From Cornus controversa (Eukaryota > Streptophyta > Magnoliopsida > Cornales > Cornaceae), in NCBI GenBank assembly GCA_026545225.1, contig CM048847.1:1550001-1614000 (forward strand): a stretch of 64,000 bases of DNA. Reading direction: 5' to 3'. This document shows, in pieces, positions 10,362 to 21,029 of the stretch. Position numbers and translations under genes: made by a program. The notes below the pieces were generated by a model. It had not been told where the DNA came from. It ran no database searches and was given only the letters and a program-made list of their open reading frames with translations. The number at the start of each line of letters is the position of its first letter. The stretch's first letter is position 1.

Positions 10362-10558
10362 CCCCAATATTTCTACAACATGCATAAACAATCATAAATA
10401 TACATGCATCAGTCTTTGAATGTCCGTATTAAATACATCCATCACATGAATAAATACAACTGAAGGAACTGAATCTACGTAATCGCCTCATACATTTAAT
10501 CCAAATGTAATACATCTATCTATCCAAAATCCTGAACATAAATTAGATTCTAAGGAAT

Positions 10559-10720
10559 CTAATTACTACCTCTGTAACTGGTGCTATCAGTTTCCCCAAC
10601 TGACTCCAAAACCAGCAACACCTGCAAAACCTGGGAGGGGGTGAGCTCAAAGGCCCAACAAGGTATGTAGAACCATACTATCACTGCTGCAGCAGGTCGA
10701 TCCTCACATATTCTCAAAAA
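10559..10720 (-). other. Conserved LTR block with splice-acceptor-like end
   Basis: On the minus strand this contains GAGGATCGACCTGCTGC, then TTGGGCCTTTGAGCTCACC, CCCTCCCAGG and TTTTGCAGGTG. About 130 bp align without gaps to the solo LTR at 38410-38540 although the two LTRs are otherwise well diverged. A reading frame is shared, but replacement changes outnumber silent ones among those I could read (about six to three), so a nucleotide-level function is more likely than a peptide. The pyrimidine-rich CCCCCTCCCAG and TTTTGCAG ends resemble 3' splice sites. Confidence 0.5.
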
Positions 10721-11250
10721 TATACTTATGCACTTAAATATATCACAATATTTAAGACCATGCCCCACCTAGCATGCATGAACCAATGATGTATATGGCT
10801 ACTCTAGCACACATGAACATACAAAATCCACTATACATGATTTTAGAAATCATTTTCAACATGCTTGAGAACAGTAAACATTCCGCACCAATATGTATGT
10901 AGAACATATATGTCAAAGCATTTACATGACCAATGTAAATCATCTACCACATTTCCTACTCGACAAGTAGCAATCCCAAATGCAATGAAGATGCATTTAA
11001 ACAGGAAAACATGCTTAACAGATAAACACATAAGCATAAATGTATTTTTCACCTTCCACGGTCATAATCCGATACATAGGACAAGCATCAAAGCTTGCAC
11101 GTACTCTCACTCTCGGTCCTCATCCGATACCCCACATGATTGGCCCGCTCCGAGGATCATGTGACCTAGGACAACTCCAATAACCATCCTATGACCTTGA
11201 CCTACTCCGCCAACGTCATACTTCCGGGGCAATATTTTGGTTTGCCCATT

Positions 11251-11640
11251 GGTGATTAGACCATATCAGCACCGTCACCAATTATTTGTCTACTCAAGGT
11301 GATTAGACCATATCAGCACCGTCACCGAGTATTGGGTAACTCGAAGTGGTTAGACCATATCAGCACCGCCACTGAGCTTATTTTGACTCAAGATGATTAG
11401 ACCATATCAGCACCGTCACCGAGTCTTAGATGGTTCAAGGTGGTTAGACCATATCAGCACCGCCACCGAGTATTTACCTACTCCAGGGTGGATAGACCAC
11501 TGTCACCGAGTATTTACCTACTCCAAGGTGACATAACCGCTCCAACGCCCTCACCGTGACCGAGTATTGACCTACTCTGGGTGATTTGCCTACTTTATGA
11601 CCACAACCATACCCGAGTATTAACCTACTCTAGGTAATTC
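11251..11640 (-). repeat. 47-bp minisatellite inside 3' LTR
   Basis: The word AGACCATATCAGCACC starts at 11258, 11305, 11352, 11399 and 11446, a strict 47-bp period, followed by decayed copies (AGACCACTGTCACC at 11494 and further to about 11640). Copies alternate CCGTCACC and CCGCCACC. The solo LTR lacks this minisatellite, so it separates the two subfamilies. Confidence 0.85.
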
Positions 11641-11659
11641 AACCACACTTCCCCGTTTC

Positions 11660-12740
11660 CTCACAACGGCCCCATATATGCATTTCAAACATATAAACAC
11701 TAAGCATTCAATTTTGTGCTTCACAATGTACAAGCCAGTTTTAAGAAAACATAGTGTACATTTCGTCTCCGCATAACCACACATATAATTACCTATACAT
11801 GTAAACCCACGTACAATCACGTATGTGTCATTTCCCTCCTATACATGCAATATGGATGCATATATACATAGCATAGTACTTTCATGCTTCAACCCATGCT
11901 TATGAATACTAAAAAGAAGTATCTAGCATGCTTCTCATCACATTCCAACACATATAGCACATATATGTTCAATACCCGCATAACACATCACATATGCCAA
12001 CAATTTCAACCCTAGCACTTATTTATCATGCTATAACCCATGCATACATTTTCTATAAACAGATAGCATGCATTTCATTCCCGTAAACCCACATGTAATC
12101 ACGTACATGTCAAATCATGCATATAAATCACATATGCACCTACACTAGCATAAATACAGTCATGCTCTCATTCAATGCATGTATTCATTACAAGTAGCTA
12201 ACATGCATTCCAATCACAATATATATACACATATATATTACATCACCCACATATGTATCAAGAACATATAAAACACTTAGCACATTTCATGCTTTTCAAA
12301 TGCTCGCCAAAAGTTAAATTCAACTTAGCATGCATTTCTACCACTGCAACCATATGTATATATATATATATATAATCACATACATATATATACTTCCTGA
12401 ACACCATGCATAAGAACCACATATGCATACAAGACAACACAGAGCTAAACAGGTATTATTTAGCATGCTTTCCATAGACTTTAATCTATACATACATGCT
12501 TATCACAATGCAATTAGGCGATTAATCTAACATGTTATCGCTTCCCAAACCCGCGCATACATATATATACACACACGCGTATATATATATATATATATAT
12601 ATCCTCTCACATCCCATGTATGTACCACATTCCCTATACACATATATATATAAACGCCTACATATATATGTATATACACATACCACATATGATCAAATTA
12701 ATAACATATGTAAATTACTCAACGTAATAAAATGTACGTA
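11660..12740. repeat. AT-rich, ATGCAT/CATATG-rich zone of 3' LTR with TA microsatellites
   Basis: About 1.1 kb of low-complexity sequence rich in ATGCAT, CATATG and ACATGT words, with TA runs at about 12354-12374 and 12580-12602. No open frame of interest is present. An equivalent zone exists at about 37000-38400 in the solo LTR. Confidence 0.7.
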
Positions 12741-13419
12741 AGAGATAGAGGCAAGAATCAACTTGCCTTAGGTCCCGCTCTCAACTGGTTCGTGCCTGCA
12801 AAGCAGTCCATTTCCAAGTCTGGTCCAGTCCCGTGTCAAAGCCCACACAACAATCCTCTGAACCATCTCCTTGCTCTTTCTGATTTTCGGTCCAACCCAA
12901 AACACGAGCCATAACTTCCTGTTATGCAGACCCTCAAGCCAACACCGAGGCCGGCATCATCAAACCATCCAATCGAAGTTCCAAGTTTCGGCACTATTGT
13001 CGACCCCAAAGCCGAACTCATCAAATCAGAACTGTGGCTGTTACTCCTAGCAACCCCCATGAAAATGCCCAGCTGAGACCAACTGAGACCTTCTGATATT
13101 CAACCCCCGTAGTTACCTCTTCACGGCTCAACCATGAAACCATCCATTCGGCAGCTAGCCTATAACCGGCCACTAACCGAAATCAACCACAAACCTATAC
13201 ATTTGTAGACCTCCAACATCGCAGCCCAAAATATGGTTGCTCAAACAAACCCAACAACTACATACTAGACAGTCCACAACCAAATACAACCCAGCTATCT
13301 GCCGAGTCTCATCCCAAATCCCAATCGAGAAATACCACCATAGAAGCCCAAAATTAACCCCATCGACTCACCTCTGGACATCGGAACAGGTTGTCACCAC
13401 CACTGTCGCTACCAGCCAC

Positions 13420-14025
13420 GACCGCCGAGAAGAAACCCAAAACTCAGCCAAATCGAAACCCCATCAACACCCCGGTCAAGCCACACACGACCCAGTCCGT
13501 GGAACCACCCGAAGACCCAGCCATTTCCGGCCACCACTCAGCCAAGTCGAACCACCAACGTCAGCCCAGCCGCTGCCGTGAACCGAGCCCATCGCCGACT
13601 GACCAAAGCCTCAAACCTCAGCCGCGAAGACTCAGCTGAAGCCACCGTCGGCACCAGCCACGGCCAAACCCACCACCGTGACCTCCGTGACCACCACCAT
13701 CCGGCCGCCACAACCGGAACCACCCGAAAACCCACCGTGATCGGACCCCCATCGAACCAGTCGAAGCCCCCTTCGCGAACGTCTCGGCCGAACCGGGCCA
13801 CCCCGCGTCACCGGGCAACACCACCGTGGGCAACCACGGTCGCCGTCGACGCCTCTGCCGGAGACGACCCCCGCCGCCGCTGATCGGGCCGCCGGAGCCG
13901 ATCTCCCGATCTCTCTCTCTCCTCGGCTTCTCTCTCCCCGGTCTCCTTTTCTCTCTTCTTTTCCTTTTCTTTTTCTTTCTTCTTTTCTTTTCTTTTCTTT
14001 TCTTTTTCTTTCTTCTTTTCTTTTT
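13420..14025 (-). other. GC-rich patch and purine tract of 3' LTR (putative leader region)
   Basis: A GC-rich, CpG-dense stretch (about 13420-13908) adjoins a pyrimidine microsatellite on the plus strand, CT and CTTTT repeats at 13909-14025, which is a GA tract on the element strand. The same order, AT run then GA tract then GC-rich patch, is found in the solo LTR. On the element strand this would lie just downstream of a TATA-rich stretch, so it may be the 5' transcribed leader. Overlapping open frames here are compositional and differ between subfamilies. Confidence 0.5.
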
Positions 14026-14238
14026 AAATTAAAATCCCACCTTTAACACACACCACACAATCCTCACACACATATATGTATATAAACATTATTTATATAT
14101 ATACACATTACATCACACAATACATGTATTCACATGTATTTTCCCACACCTACCTACAATTATGTAAATGCACCCACATTTCTTTATAGTTGCACATGAG
14201 CCCACCACATATTTATAATTTAATATAAATATAGGCAC

Positions 14239-14286
14239 TATATATATATATAGAGATATATATATATATATATACATATACACACA
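14239..14286. repeat. TA/CA microsatellite in 3' LTR
   Basis: Mixed TA dinucleotide run interrupted by GAGA, ending ACATATACACACACC. The other LTR has one extra CA here (about 21015), one of only two length differences between the LTRs that I found. Confidence 0.85.
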
Positions 14287-14405
14287 CCTTCCACTTGGAT
14301 GGAAACATAAATGTCCCTACCCTTTCCGGAATTTTAATTAATCCGAAAAAATTTCAATCCGGTCCAAATTCACCCGGAACCGGTCAAAATATTCCGGTCC
14401 TTACA

Positions 14406-14419
14406 ACCTCCCCTCCTTC
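14406..14419 (-). other. Polypurine tract of element 1
   Basis: On the minus strand GAAGGAGGGGAGGT directly precedes the LTR start TGTAAGG. The PPT primes plus-strand DNA synthesis in reverse transcription. Upstream on that strand is TTTCGAGGACGAAATTCC, a sequence resembling the end of plant Ty3/gypsy polyproteins. Confidence 0.85.
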
Positions 14420-14730
14420 AAGGAATTTCGTCCTCGAAATTAGCATAGTCATGGTCTTTCCAAAACCAATCTTACTAGACGTCATTCTCGCCAATGATCG
14501 TCACTTTCCCTTTCCACATACCATAGGCGCTACACTTGCAACACCTAACTCATAACTCTCAAGTCTTGCACAACAGTGCATCTCGACTGCCGTAAGGCAA
14601 TAGAACCACTTCCGTGACATGGCTGAGTGACTCCTAAGCCCATGTACGGTTCACTCACGAAATCCTCCGAAGCACTTGCGTCGTTGAATCCATAGTCTCT
14701 ATCTCGAGACTTATCAAGCCCATCTCTATT

Positions 14731-14815
14731 CCTAGTCTAAGGCAACACCTTTGACTAATCGTTCCAATCACTCACAGTGATACTTCCCTATAATCCGGGA
14801 TCATCAATACTCAAA
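14731..14815. repeat. Diverged internal duplication, pair 1 copy a
   Basis: CTAGTCTAAGG, CCTTTGACTA, CCAATCACT, CAGTGATAC and TTCCCTA occur in the same order as at 16054-16140, where they read ATAGTCTAAGG, CCTTGACTA, CCAATCACT, CAGTGACAT and ATCCCTA. Similarity is about 70% by eye. Confidence 0.6.
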
Positions 14816-14929
14816 GTCATTCTTTTATTATCAAACATGACTTTCAATCTCTGGCATATCATTCCCGGGCTTAGTCCAATATCCTGGGCATCATCATACC
14901 ACAAACCACATCAATCCAGTGCACATCAC

Positions 14930-15090
14930 AAGCGCACTCACCAGCAAGGCACATGACAGTGTACTCGCCGATAAAAACAACACAAACAGTGTACTTGCCA
15001 CAGCAAGCCACATAATCCTGCCCAGTCTCATGGACTACCACCCACTGGAATCCAATGCCAAGTTCAGGATCTTACATCCCACTAATTTCA
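14930..15090. repeat. Diverged internal duplication, pair 2 copy a
   Basis: The order AAGGCACATGACAGTG, AATCCTGCCCAGTC, GGACTACCACCCACTGG and CAGGATCTTACATCC matches the segment about 510 bp further on (15450-15600), which has AAGGCACATAAGGAGTG, ATCCAGTCCTGTCC, GGACTACATTCCATTCC and AAGATCCTGACTGC. The similarity is weak but colinear. Confidence 0.45.
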
Positions 15091-15449
15091 CAATCTCATT
15101 ACTCAAGAGGAGAAGCATTTATCCCCTTTCATCCTTCACACCAAGGAATCAGTTGACAATTAGAGAGAATTCCTTTCATATCAGCACTTCACTTTAGACA
15201 ACCCTTACCAATGAAAGTTTGAGGTCACCTACAGTAGCCAAACAGCAGCCATACAGTGGCCGTAGCCCACTGCGTCTACACGTCCACTGCGTCCACCTCT
15301 CCCCTTCACGGTAAAAAAAAAATTATCCTCACTTCAGATACCATATGTCAGGATCCTCATCTACTATCAACCCATCTTCCTCTTAACATCATATCCACAC
15401 TGTGATCTAGCTGCATCTATCATGCGCATATCACAGTACACCACTGAGG

Positions 15450-15600
15450 TCAAGGCACATAAGGAGTGCACTTGTCAAAACAAATCATCCAGTCCTGTCC
15501 ATTGTTGTGGACTACATTCCATTCCTTTCCAGCATCTCACTTGAGACCCCAAGATCCTGACTGCTTCGTCTAGGACCTCACAATTCCAGACTTACTTTCA
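15450..15600. repeat. Diverged internal duplication, pair 2 copy b
   Basis: Colinear partner of 14930-15090, recognised from AAGGCACATA, GTGCACTTGTCA, GGACTACATTCC and GATCCTGAC. It shows that the interior grew by duplication. Confidence 0.45.
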
Positions 15601-16053
15601 AAGCCTATCACTATACGTCTATTTCAACATCACAGTCCACTCGGGTTCAAACCTCTACCCAGGTTTACAAATCCTTAAAACCAGGACTTCTAGGTGACTA
15701 CATGTCACTACTAGCCATGCAACACAAAATGCAACACAAAAGGGTAATGCATAGTCACATGAATCAAGTATACCACATAGCATATAACACACAACATGCT
15801 AACCAAATAATCACATACCATGCATGATATGACATATGATGCATAAATCAACCCCCTAGCCCTCGGGCTAAAACTAGGAAAATACCCCTGAACCCACACG
15901 GTCCTGGTACTTCCTCTGCCTGAGCAAGTGTGAAACACGACCCAGTCCCCCTAGTATACACACATACTAAAACACAAATCTAGAGTGGTTCAAACCAACC
16001 TACTCTCATCCTCTGTACTCATTGGTAAACACCTACCAATCTATCCACATCTA

Positions 16054-16140
16054 TAGTCTAAGGTAGTATCCTTGACTATATACACCAATCACTTTCAGTG
16101 ACATATCCCTACTATTGGGAATCCTTTATCTATCGTCATC
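16054..16140. repeat. Diverged internal duplication, pair 1 copy b
   Basis: Partner of 14731-14815, about 1320 bp away, with the same order of AGTCTAAGG, CCTTGACTA, CCAATCACT and ATCCCTA. Confidence 0.6.
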
Positions 16141-16597
16141 CAGACGAAATAACTCAACATCCACAAGAGCCGGCGCATCGTAAGAGAAGCGCTAATCCAA
16201 GAAAAATGTCTGGCCAGGCCACTTTTCCCAGTTAGCCCAACTCTGGCAACATGCCTTCCTTGTATCCCATCTCAATCCCAATTGCCAACCTCGGCAATAC
16301 ACTTACCAACAACACATCATAAGCCCCTAAGTATTTCTAAGGACTTAAGCACTCGCAAACTTCCTTGCGGTATCTCTTCATTGCTCACTAATGAGACTTG
16401 ATCACCAAATCAAATGTCTAAACTCAACCAACTCTGGGAGTTTTACCAACTGAATTCAATTTCATACTAACACTTTGATCTTTCATTAGGATTGCTCCAA
16501 CCGAGCAGATCATTCCACTACCGTCCATATGTAATCAAACATATCGTCCAGACAACTATCAACCATTGCCTATCTCCAAACCATCACGTGATTTGAC

Positions 16598-16839
16598 CAT
16601 CCGTCCTTAGGTATTCGAACCTACGACTTTGATACCCTAGGTTTTCAAACCTAATGCTTTAACAGCAATCCAGAGTTCCTTAATTCCTCAACTCTATCCC
16701 GTCGCCCCTAGGTATTCCAACCTAGTGCTCTCATAGCATTCTGCTATTAGGTACATAATCCAATCTTTTCAACCATACACATGAGATGTCCATCACCCGT
16801 CGTCCCTAGGTATTCTGACCTAGAGCTCTGATACCATTC
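16598..16839 (-). repeat. Four PBS-flanking hairpin modules
   Basis: Four related segments on the plus strand each hold a short inverted repeat followed by a PBS-like word. They are TTAGGTATTCGAACCTAC with ACTTTGATACC (16605-16636), CTAGGTTTTCAAACCTAA with GCTTTAACAGC, CTAGGTATTCCAACCTAG with GCTCTCATAGC (to 16738), and CTAGGTATTCTGACCTAG with GCTCTGATACCA (to 16836). Only the last, next to the LTR, matches initiator Met tRNA over 12 bases. The third has perfect 6-bp arms (CTAGGT/ACCTAG), as does the last. Confidence 0.7.
16825..16836 (-). other. Primer-binding site (initiator Met tRNA)
   Basis: On the minus strand TGGTATCAGAGC lies three bases (GAA) inside the LTR end. It is complementary to the 3' end of plant initiator Met tRNA, the usual primer for minus-strand DNA synthesis in plant Ty1 and Ty3 elements. 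The next bases are TC rather than the commonly seen C/CA, so the match is 12 nt. It fixes the element on the minus strand. Confidence 0.92.
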
Positions 16840-17017
16840 TGTCACGCCCCGGTTCCCGAGGCCCGGAAACCGAGGTGTGAACCCCGTGAGATCACCCTCA
16901 CGACATAACCTCCACCTGATCATACAATTCAATTTCCTATTATTTTTACGAAAATCGGGCATGACCCATTCTAAATAATCAGCTCCTGGCATATTACACC
17001 TGCTTTACAATTCATAT

Positions 17018-17090
17018 GGACACTTCTGGGCACGTGTCCCCCCAGCATTTATATCTAACAGTAAATATGGACACTTCTGGGCCCGTGTCC
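17018..17090 (-). other. Paired hairpins in 5' LTR
   Basis: Second copy of the GGACAC...GTGTCC pair, at 17018-17039 and 17069-17090, unchanged relative to the other LTR. Confidence 0.65.
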
Positions 17091-17287
17091 CCCCAATATT
17101 TCTACAACATGCATAAACAATCATAAATATACATGCATCAGTCTTTGAATGTCCGTATTAAATACATCCATCACATGAATAAATACAACTGAAGGAACTG
17201 AATCTACGTAATCGCCTCATACATTTAATCCAAATGTAATACATCTATCTATCCAAAATCCTGAACATAAATTAGATTCTAAGGAAT

Positions 17288-17449
17288 CTAATTACTACCT
17301 CTGTAACTGGTGCTATCAGTTTCCCCAACTGACTCCAAAACCAGCAACACCTGCAAAACCTGGGAGGGGGTGAGCTCAAAGGCCCAACAAGGTATGTAGA
17401 ACCATACTATCACTGCTGCAGCAGGTCGATCCTCACATATTCTCAAAAA
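17288..17449 (-). other. Conserved LTR block, 5' LTR copy
   Basis: Same block as at 10559-10720, containing the minus-strand words TTTGAGCTCACC and TTTTGCAGGTG, with no difference seen from the left LTR. Confidence 0.5.
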
Positions 17450-17979
17450 TATACTTATGCACTTAAATATATCACAATATTTAAGACCATGCCCCACCTA
17501 GCATGCATGAACCAATGATGTATATGGCTACTCTAGCACACATGAACATACAAAATCCACTATACATGATTTTAGAAATCATTTTCAACATGCTTGAGAA
17601 CAGTAAACATTCCGCACCAATATGTATGTAGAACATATATGTCAAAGCATTTACATGACCAATGTAAATCATCTACCACATTTCCTACTCGACAAGTAGC
17701 AATCCCAAATGCAATGAAGATGCATTTAAACAGGAAAACATGCTTAACAGATAAACACATAAGCATAAATGTATTTTTCACCTTCCACGGTCATAATCCG
17801 ATACATAGGACAAGCATCAAAGCTTGCACGTACTCTCACTCTCGGTCCTCATCCGATACCCCACATGATTGGCCCGCTCCGAGGATCATGTGACCTAGGA
17901 CAACTCCAATAACCATCCTATGACCTTGACCTACTCCGCCAACGTCATACTTCCGGGGCAATATTTTGGTTTGCCCATT

Positions 17980-18369
17980 GGTGATTAGACCATATCAGCA
18001 CCGTCACCAATTATTTGTCTACTCAAGGTGATTAGACCATATCAGCACCGTCACCGAGTATTGGGTAACTCGAAGTGGTTAGACCATATCAGCACCGCCA
18101 CTGAGCTTATTTTGACTCAAGATGATTAGACCATATCAGCACCGTCACCGAGTCTTAGATGGTTCAAGGTGGTTAGACCATATCAGCACCGCCACCGAGT
18201 ATTTACCTACTCCAGGGTGGATAGACCACTGTCACCGAGTATTTACCTACTCCAAGGTGACATAACCGCTCCAACGCCCTCACCGTGACCGAGTATTGAC
18301 CTACTCTGGGTGATTTGCCTACTTTATGACCACAACCATACCCGAGTATTAACCTACTCTAGGTAATTC
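17980..18369 (-). repeat. 47-bp minisatellite inside 5' LTR
   Basis: Identical in layout to 11251-11640, with the AGACCATATCAGCACC word repeated every 47 bp. No copy-number difference from the other LTR is visible, which fits a very recent insertion since minisatellites change quickly. Confidence 0.85.
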
Positions 18370-18388
18370 AACCACACTTCCCCGTTTC

Positions 18389-19469
18389 CTCACAACGGCC
18401 CCATATATGCATTTCAAACATATAAACACTAAGCATTCAATTTTGTGCTTCACAATGTACAAGCCAGTTTTAAGAAAACATAGTGTACATTTCGTCTCCG
18501 CATAACCACACATATAATTACCTATACATGTAAACCCACGTACAATCACGTATGTGTCATTTCCCTCCTATACATGCAATATGGATGCATATATACATAG
18601 CATAGTACTTTCATGCTTCAACCCATGCTTATGAATACTAAAAAGAAGTATCTAGCATGCTTCTCATCACATTCCAACACATATAGCACATATATGTTCA
18701 ATACCCGCATAACACATCACATATGCCAACAATTTCAACCCTAGCACTTATTTATCATGCTATAACCCATGCATACATTTTCTATAAACAGATAGCATGC
18801 ATTTCATTCCCGTAAACCCACATGTAATCACGTACATGTCAAATCATGCATATAAATCACATATGCACCTACACTAGCATAAATACAGTCATGCTCTCAT
18901 TCAATGCATGTATTCATTACAAGTAGCTAACATGCATTCCAATCACAATATATATACACATATATATTACATCACCCACATATGTATCAAGAACATATAA
19001 AACACTTAGCACATTTCATGCTTTTCAAATGCTCGCCAAAAGTTAAATTCAACTTAGCATGCATTTCTACCACTGCAACCATATGTATATATATATATAT
19101 ATAATCACATACATATATATACTTCCTGAACACCATGCATAAGAACCACATATGCATACAAGACAACACAGAGCTAAACAGGTATTATTTAGCATGCTTT
19201 CCATAGACTTTAATCTATACATACATGCTTATCACAATGCAATTAGGCGATTAATCTAACATGTTATCGCTTCCCAAACCCGCGCATACATATATATACA
19301 CACACGCGTATATATATATATATATATATATCCTCTCACATCCCATGTATGTACCACATTCCCTATACACATATATATATAAACGCCTACATATATATGT
19401 ATATACACATACCACATATGATCAAATTAATAACATATGTAAATTACTCAACGTAATAAAATGTACGTA
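18389..19469. repeat. AT-rich zone of 5' LTR
   Basis: Counterpart of 11660-12740, with TA runs at about 19083-19103 and 19309-19331. No gene is seen. Confidence 0.7.
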
Positions 19470-20159
19470 AGAGATAGAGGCAAGAATCAACTTGCCTTAG
19501 GTCCCGCTCTCAACTGGTTCGTGCCTGCAAAGCAGTCCATTTCCAAGTCTGGTCCAGTCCCGTGTCAAAGCCCACACAACAATCCTCTGAACCATCTCCT
19601 TGCTCTTTCTGATTTTTGGTCCAACCCAAAACACGAGCCATAACTTCCTGTTATGCAGACCCTCAAGCCAACACCGAGGCCGGCATCATCAAACCATCCA
19701 ATCGAAGTTCCAAGTTTCGGCACTATTGTCGACCCCAAAGCCGAACTCATCAAATCAGAACTGTGGCTGTTACTCCTAGCAACCCCCATGAAAATGCCCA
19801 GCTGAGACCAACTGAGACCTTCTGATATTCAACCCCCGTAGTTACCTCTTCACGGCTCAACCATGAAACCATCCATTCGGCAGCTAGCCTATAACCGGCC
19901 TCTAACCGGCCACTAACCAAAATCAACCACAAACCTATACATTTGTAGACCTCCAACATCGCAGCCCAAAATATGGTTGCTCAAACAAACCCAACAACTA
20001 CATACTAGACAGTCCACAACCAAATACAACCCAGCTATCTGCCGAGTCTCATCCCAAATCCCAATCGAGAAATACCACCATAGAAGCCCAAAATTAACCC
20101 CATCGACTCACCTCTGGACATCGGAACAGGTTGTCACCACCACTGTCGCTACCAGCCAC

Positions 20160-20765
20160 GACCGTCGAGAAGAAACCCAAAACTCAGCCAAATCGAAACC
20201 CCATCAACACCCCGGTCAAGCCACACACGACCCAGTCCGTGGAACCACCCGAAGACCCAGCCATTTCCGGCCACCACTCAGCCAAGTCAAACCACCAACG
20301 TCAGCCCAGCCGCTGCCGTGAACCGAGCCCATCGCCGACTGACCAAAGCCTCAAACCTCAGCCGCGAAGACTCAGCTGAAGCCACCGTCGGCACCAGCCA
20401 CGGCCAAACCCACCACCGTGACCTCCGTGACCACCACCATCCGGCCGCCACAACCGGAACCACCCGAAAACCCACCGTGATCGGACCCCCATCGAACCAG
20501 TCGAAGCCCCCTTCGCGAACGTCTCGGCCGAACCGGGCCACCCCGCGTCACCGGGCAACACCACCGTGGGCAACCACGGTCGCCGTCGACGCCTCTGCCG
20601 GAGACGACCCCCGCCGCCGCTGATCGGGCCGCCGGAGCCGATCTCCCGATCTCTCTCTCTCCTCGGCTTCTCTCTCCCCGGTCTCCTTTTCTCTCTTCTT
20701 TTCCTTTTCTTTTTCTTTCTTCTTTTCTTTTCTTTTCTTTTCTTTTTCTTTCTTCTTTTCTTTTT
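20160..20765 (-). other. GC-rich patch and purine tract of 5' LTR
   Basis: Counterpart of 13420-14025. The GA tract of the element strand is at 20649-20765. If the LTR promoter lies in the TA-rich stretch to its right (about 20980-21020 or 20810-20860), this would be the start of the element transcript. That is inference from layout only. Confidence 0.5.
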
Positions 20766-20995
20766 AAATTAAAATCCCACCTTTAACACACACCACACAA
20801 TCCTCACACACATATATGTATATAAACATTATTTATATATATACACATTACATCACACAATACATGTATTCACATGTATTTTCCCACACCTACCTACAAT
20901 TATGTAAATGCACCCACATTTCTTTATAGTTGCACATGAGCCCACCACATATTTATAATTTAATATAAATATAGGCACTATATATATATATAGAG

Positions 20996-21029
<34 letters not shown>

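Larger units (their letters stand above)
10111..14405 (-). repeat. 3' LTR of element 1 (4295 bp)
   Basis: On the plus strand it begins TGTCACGCCCCGGTTCCC and ends GGTCCTTACA. On its own strand it runs TGTAAGG to GTGACA. From its own 5' end (right) it holds a purine tract, a GC-rich patch, a long AT-rich zone, a 47-bp minisatellite, a conserved block and paired hairpins. Compared with the other LTR I find four substitutions (12888, 13179, 13425, 13549), the absence of an 11-bp repeat near 13170, and one CA unit less near 14275. Short open frames occur but none is supported as a gene. Confidence 0.94.
14406..16839 (-). mobile_element. Non-coding interior of element 1
   Basis: These 2434 bp separate the two LTRs. 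Translation gives only short frames (longest about 90 residues, at 14919-15197 plus and 14295-14555 overlapping the LTR), none resembling a retroviral domain. It holds internally duplicated, strongly diverged modules and, at its right end, a cluster of PBS-like hairpin modules. It is typical of a non-autonomous element that keeps only the cis signals for replication. Confidence 0.85.

Noticed and set aside
10559-10768. Conserved 69-codon frame in the LTRs, with a related frame at 38359-38592
   Set aside because: The shared frame covers only about 45 codons, the ends differ, and replacement changes outnumber silent ones. I treat it as a conserved DNA or RNA element and record that as a finding.
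12354-12602. Telomere-like or functional origin sequence in TA and CA runs
   Set aside because: They are simple TA/CA microsatellites. No TTTAGGG arrays were seen anywhere in the window.
13237-13883. Overlapping frames of 80-114 codons in the GC-rich part of the element 1 LTRs
   Set aside because: Frames exist in several phases on both strands, as expected in GC-rich DNA, and none has a recognisable domain.
14406-16839. Degenerate gag-pol in the interior of element 1
   Set aside because: No reverse transcriptase, RNase H, integrase or protease motif was seen in any frame. Only the short stretch before the PPT resembles the end of a Ty3/gypsy polyprotein.
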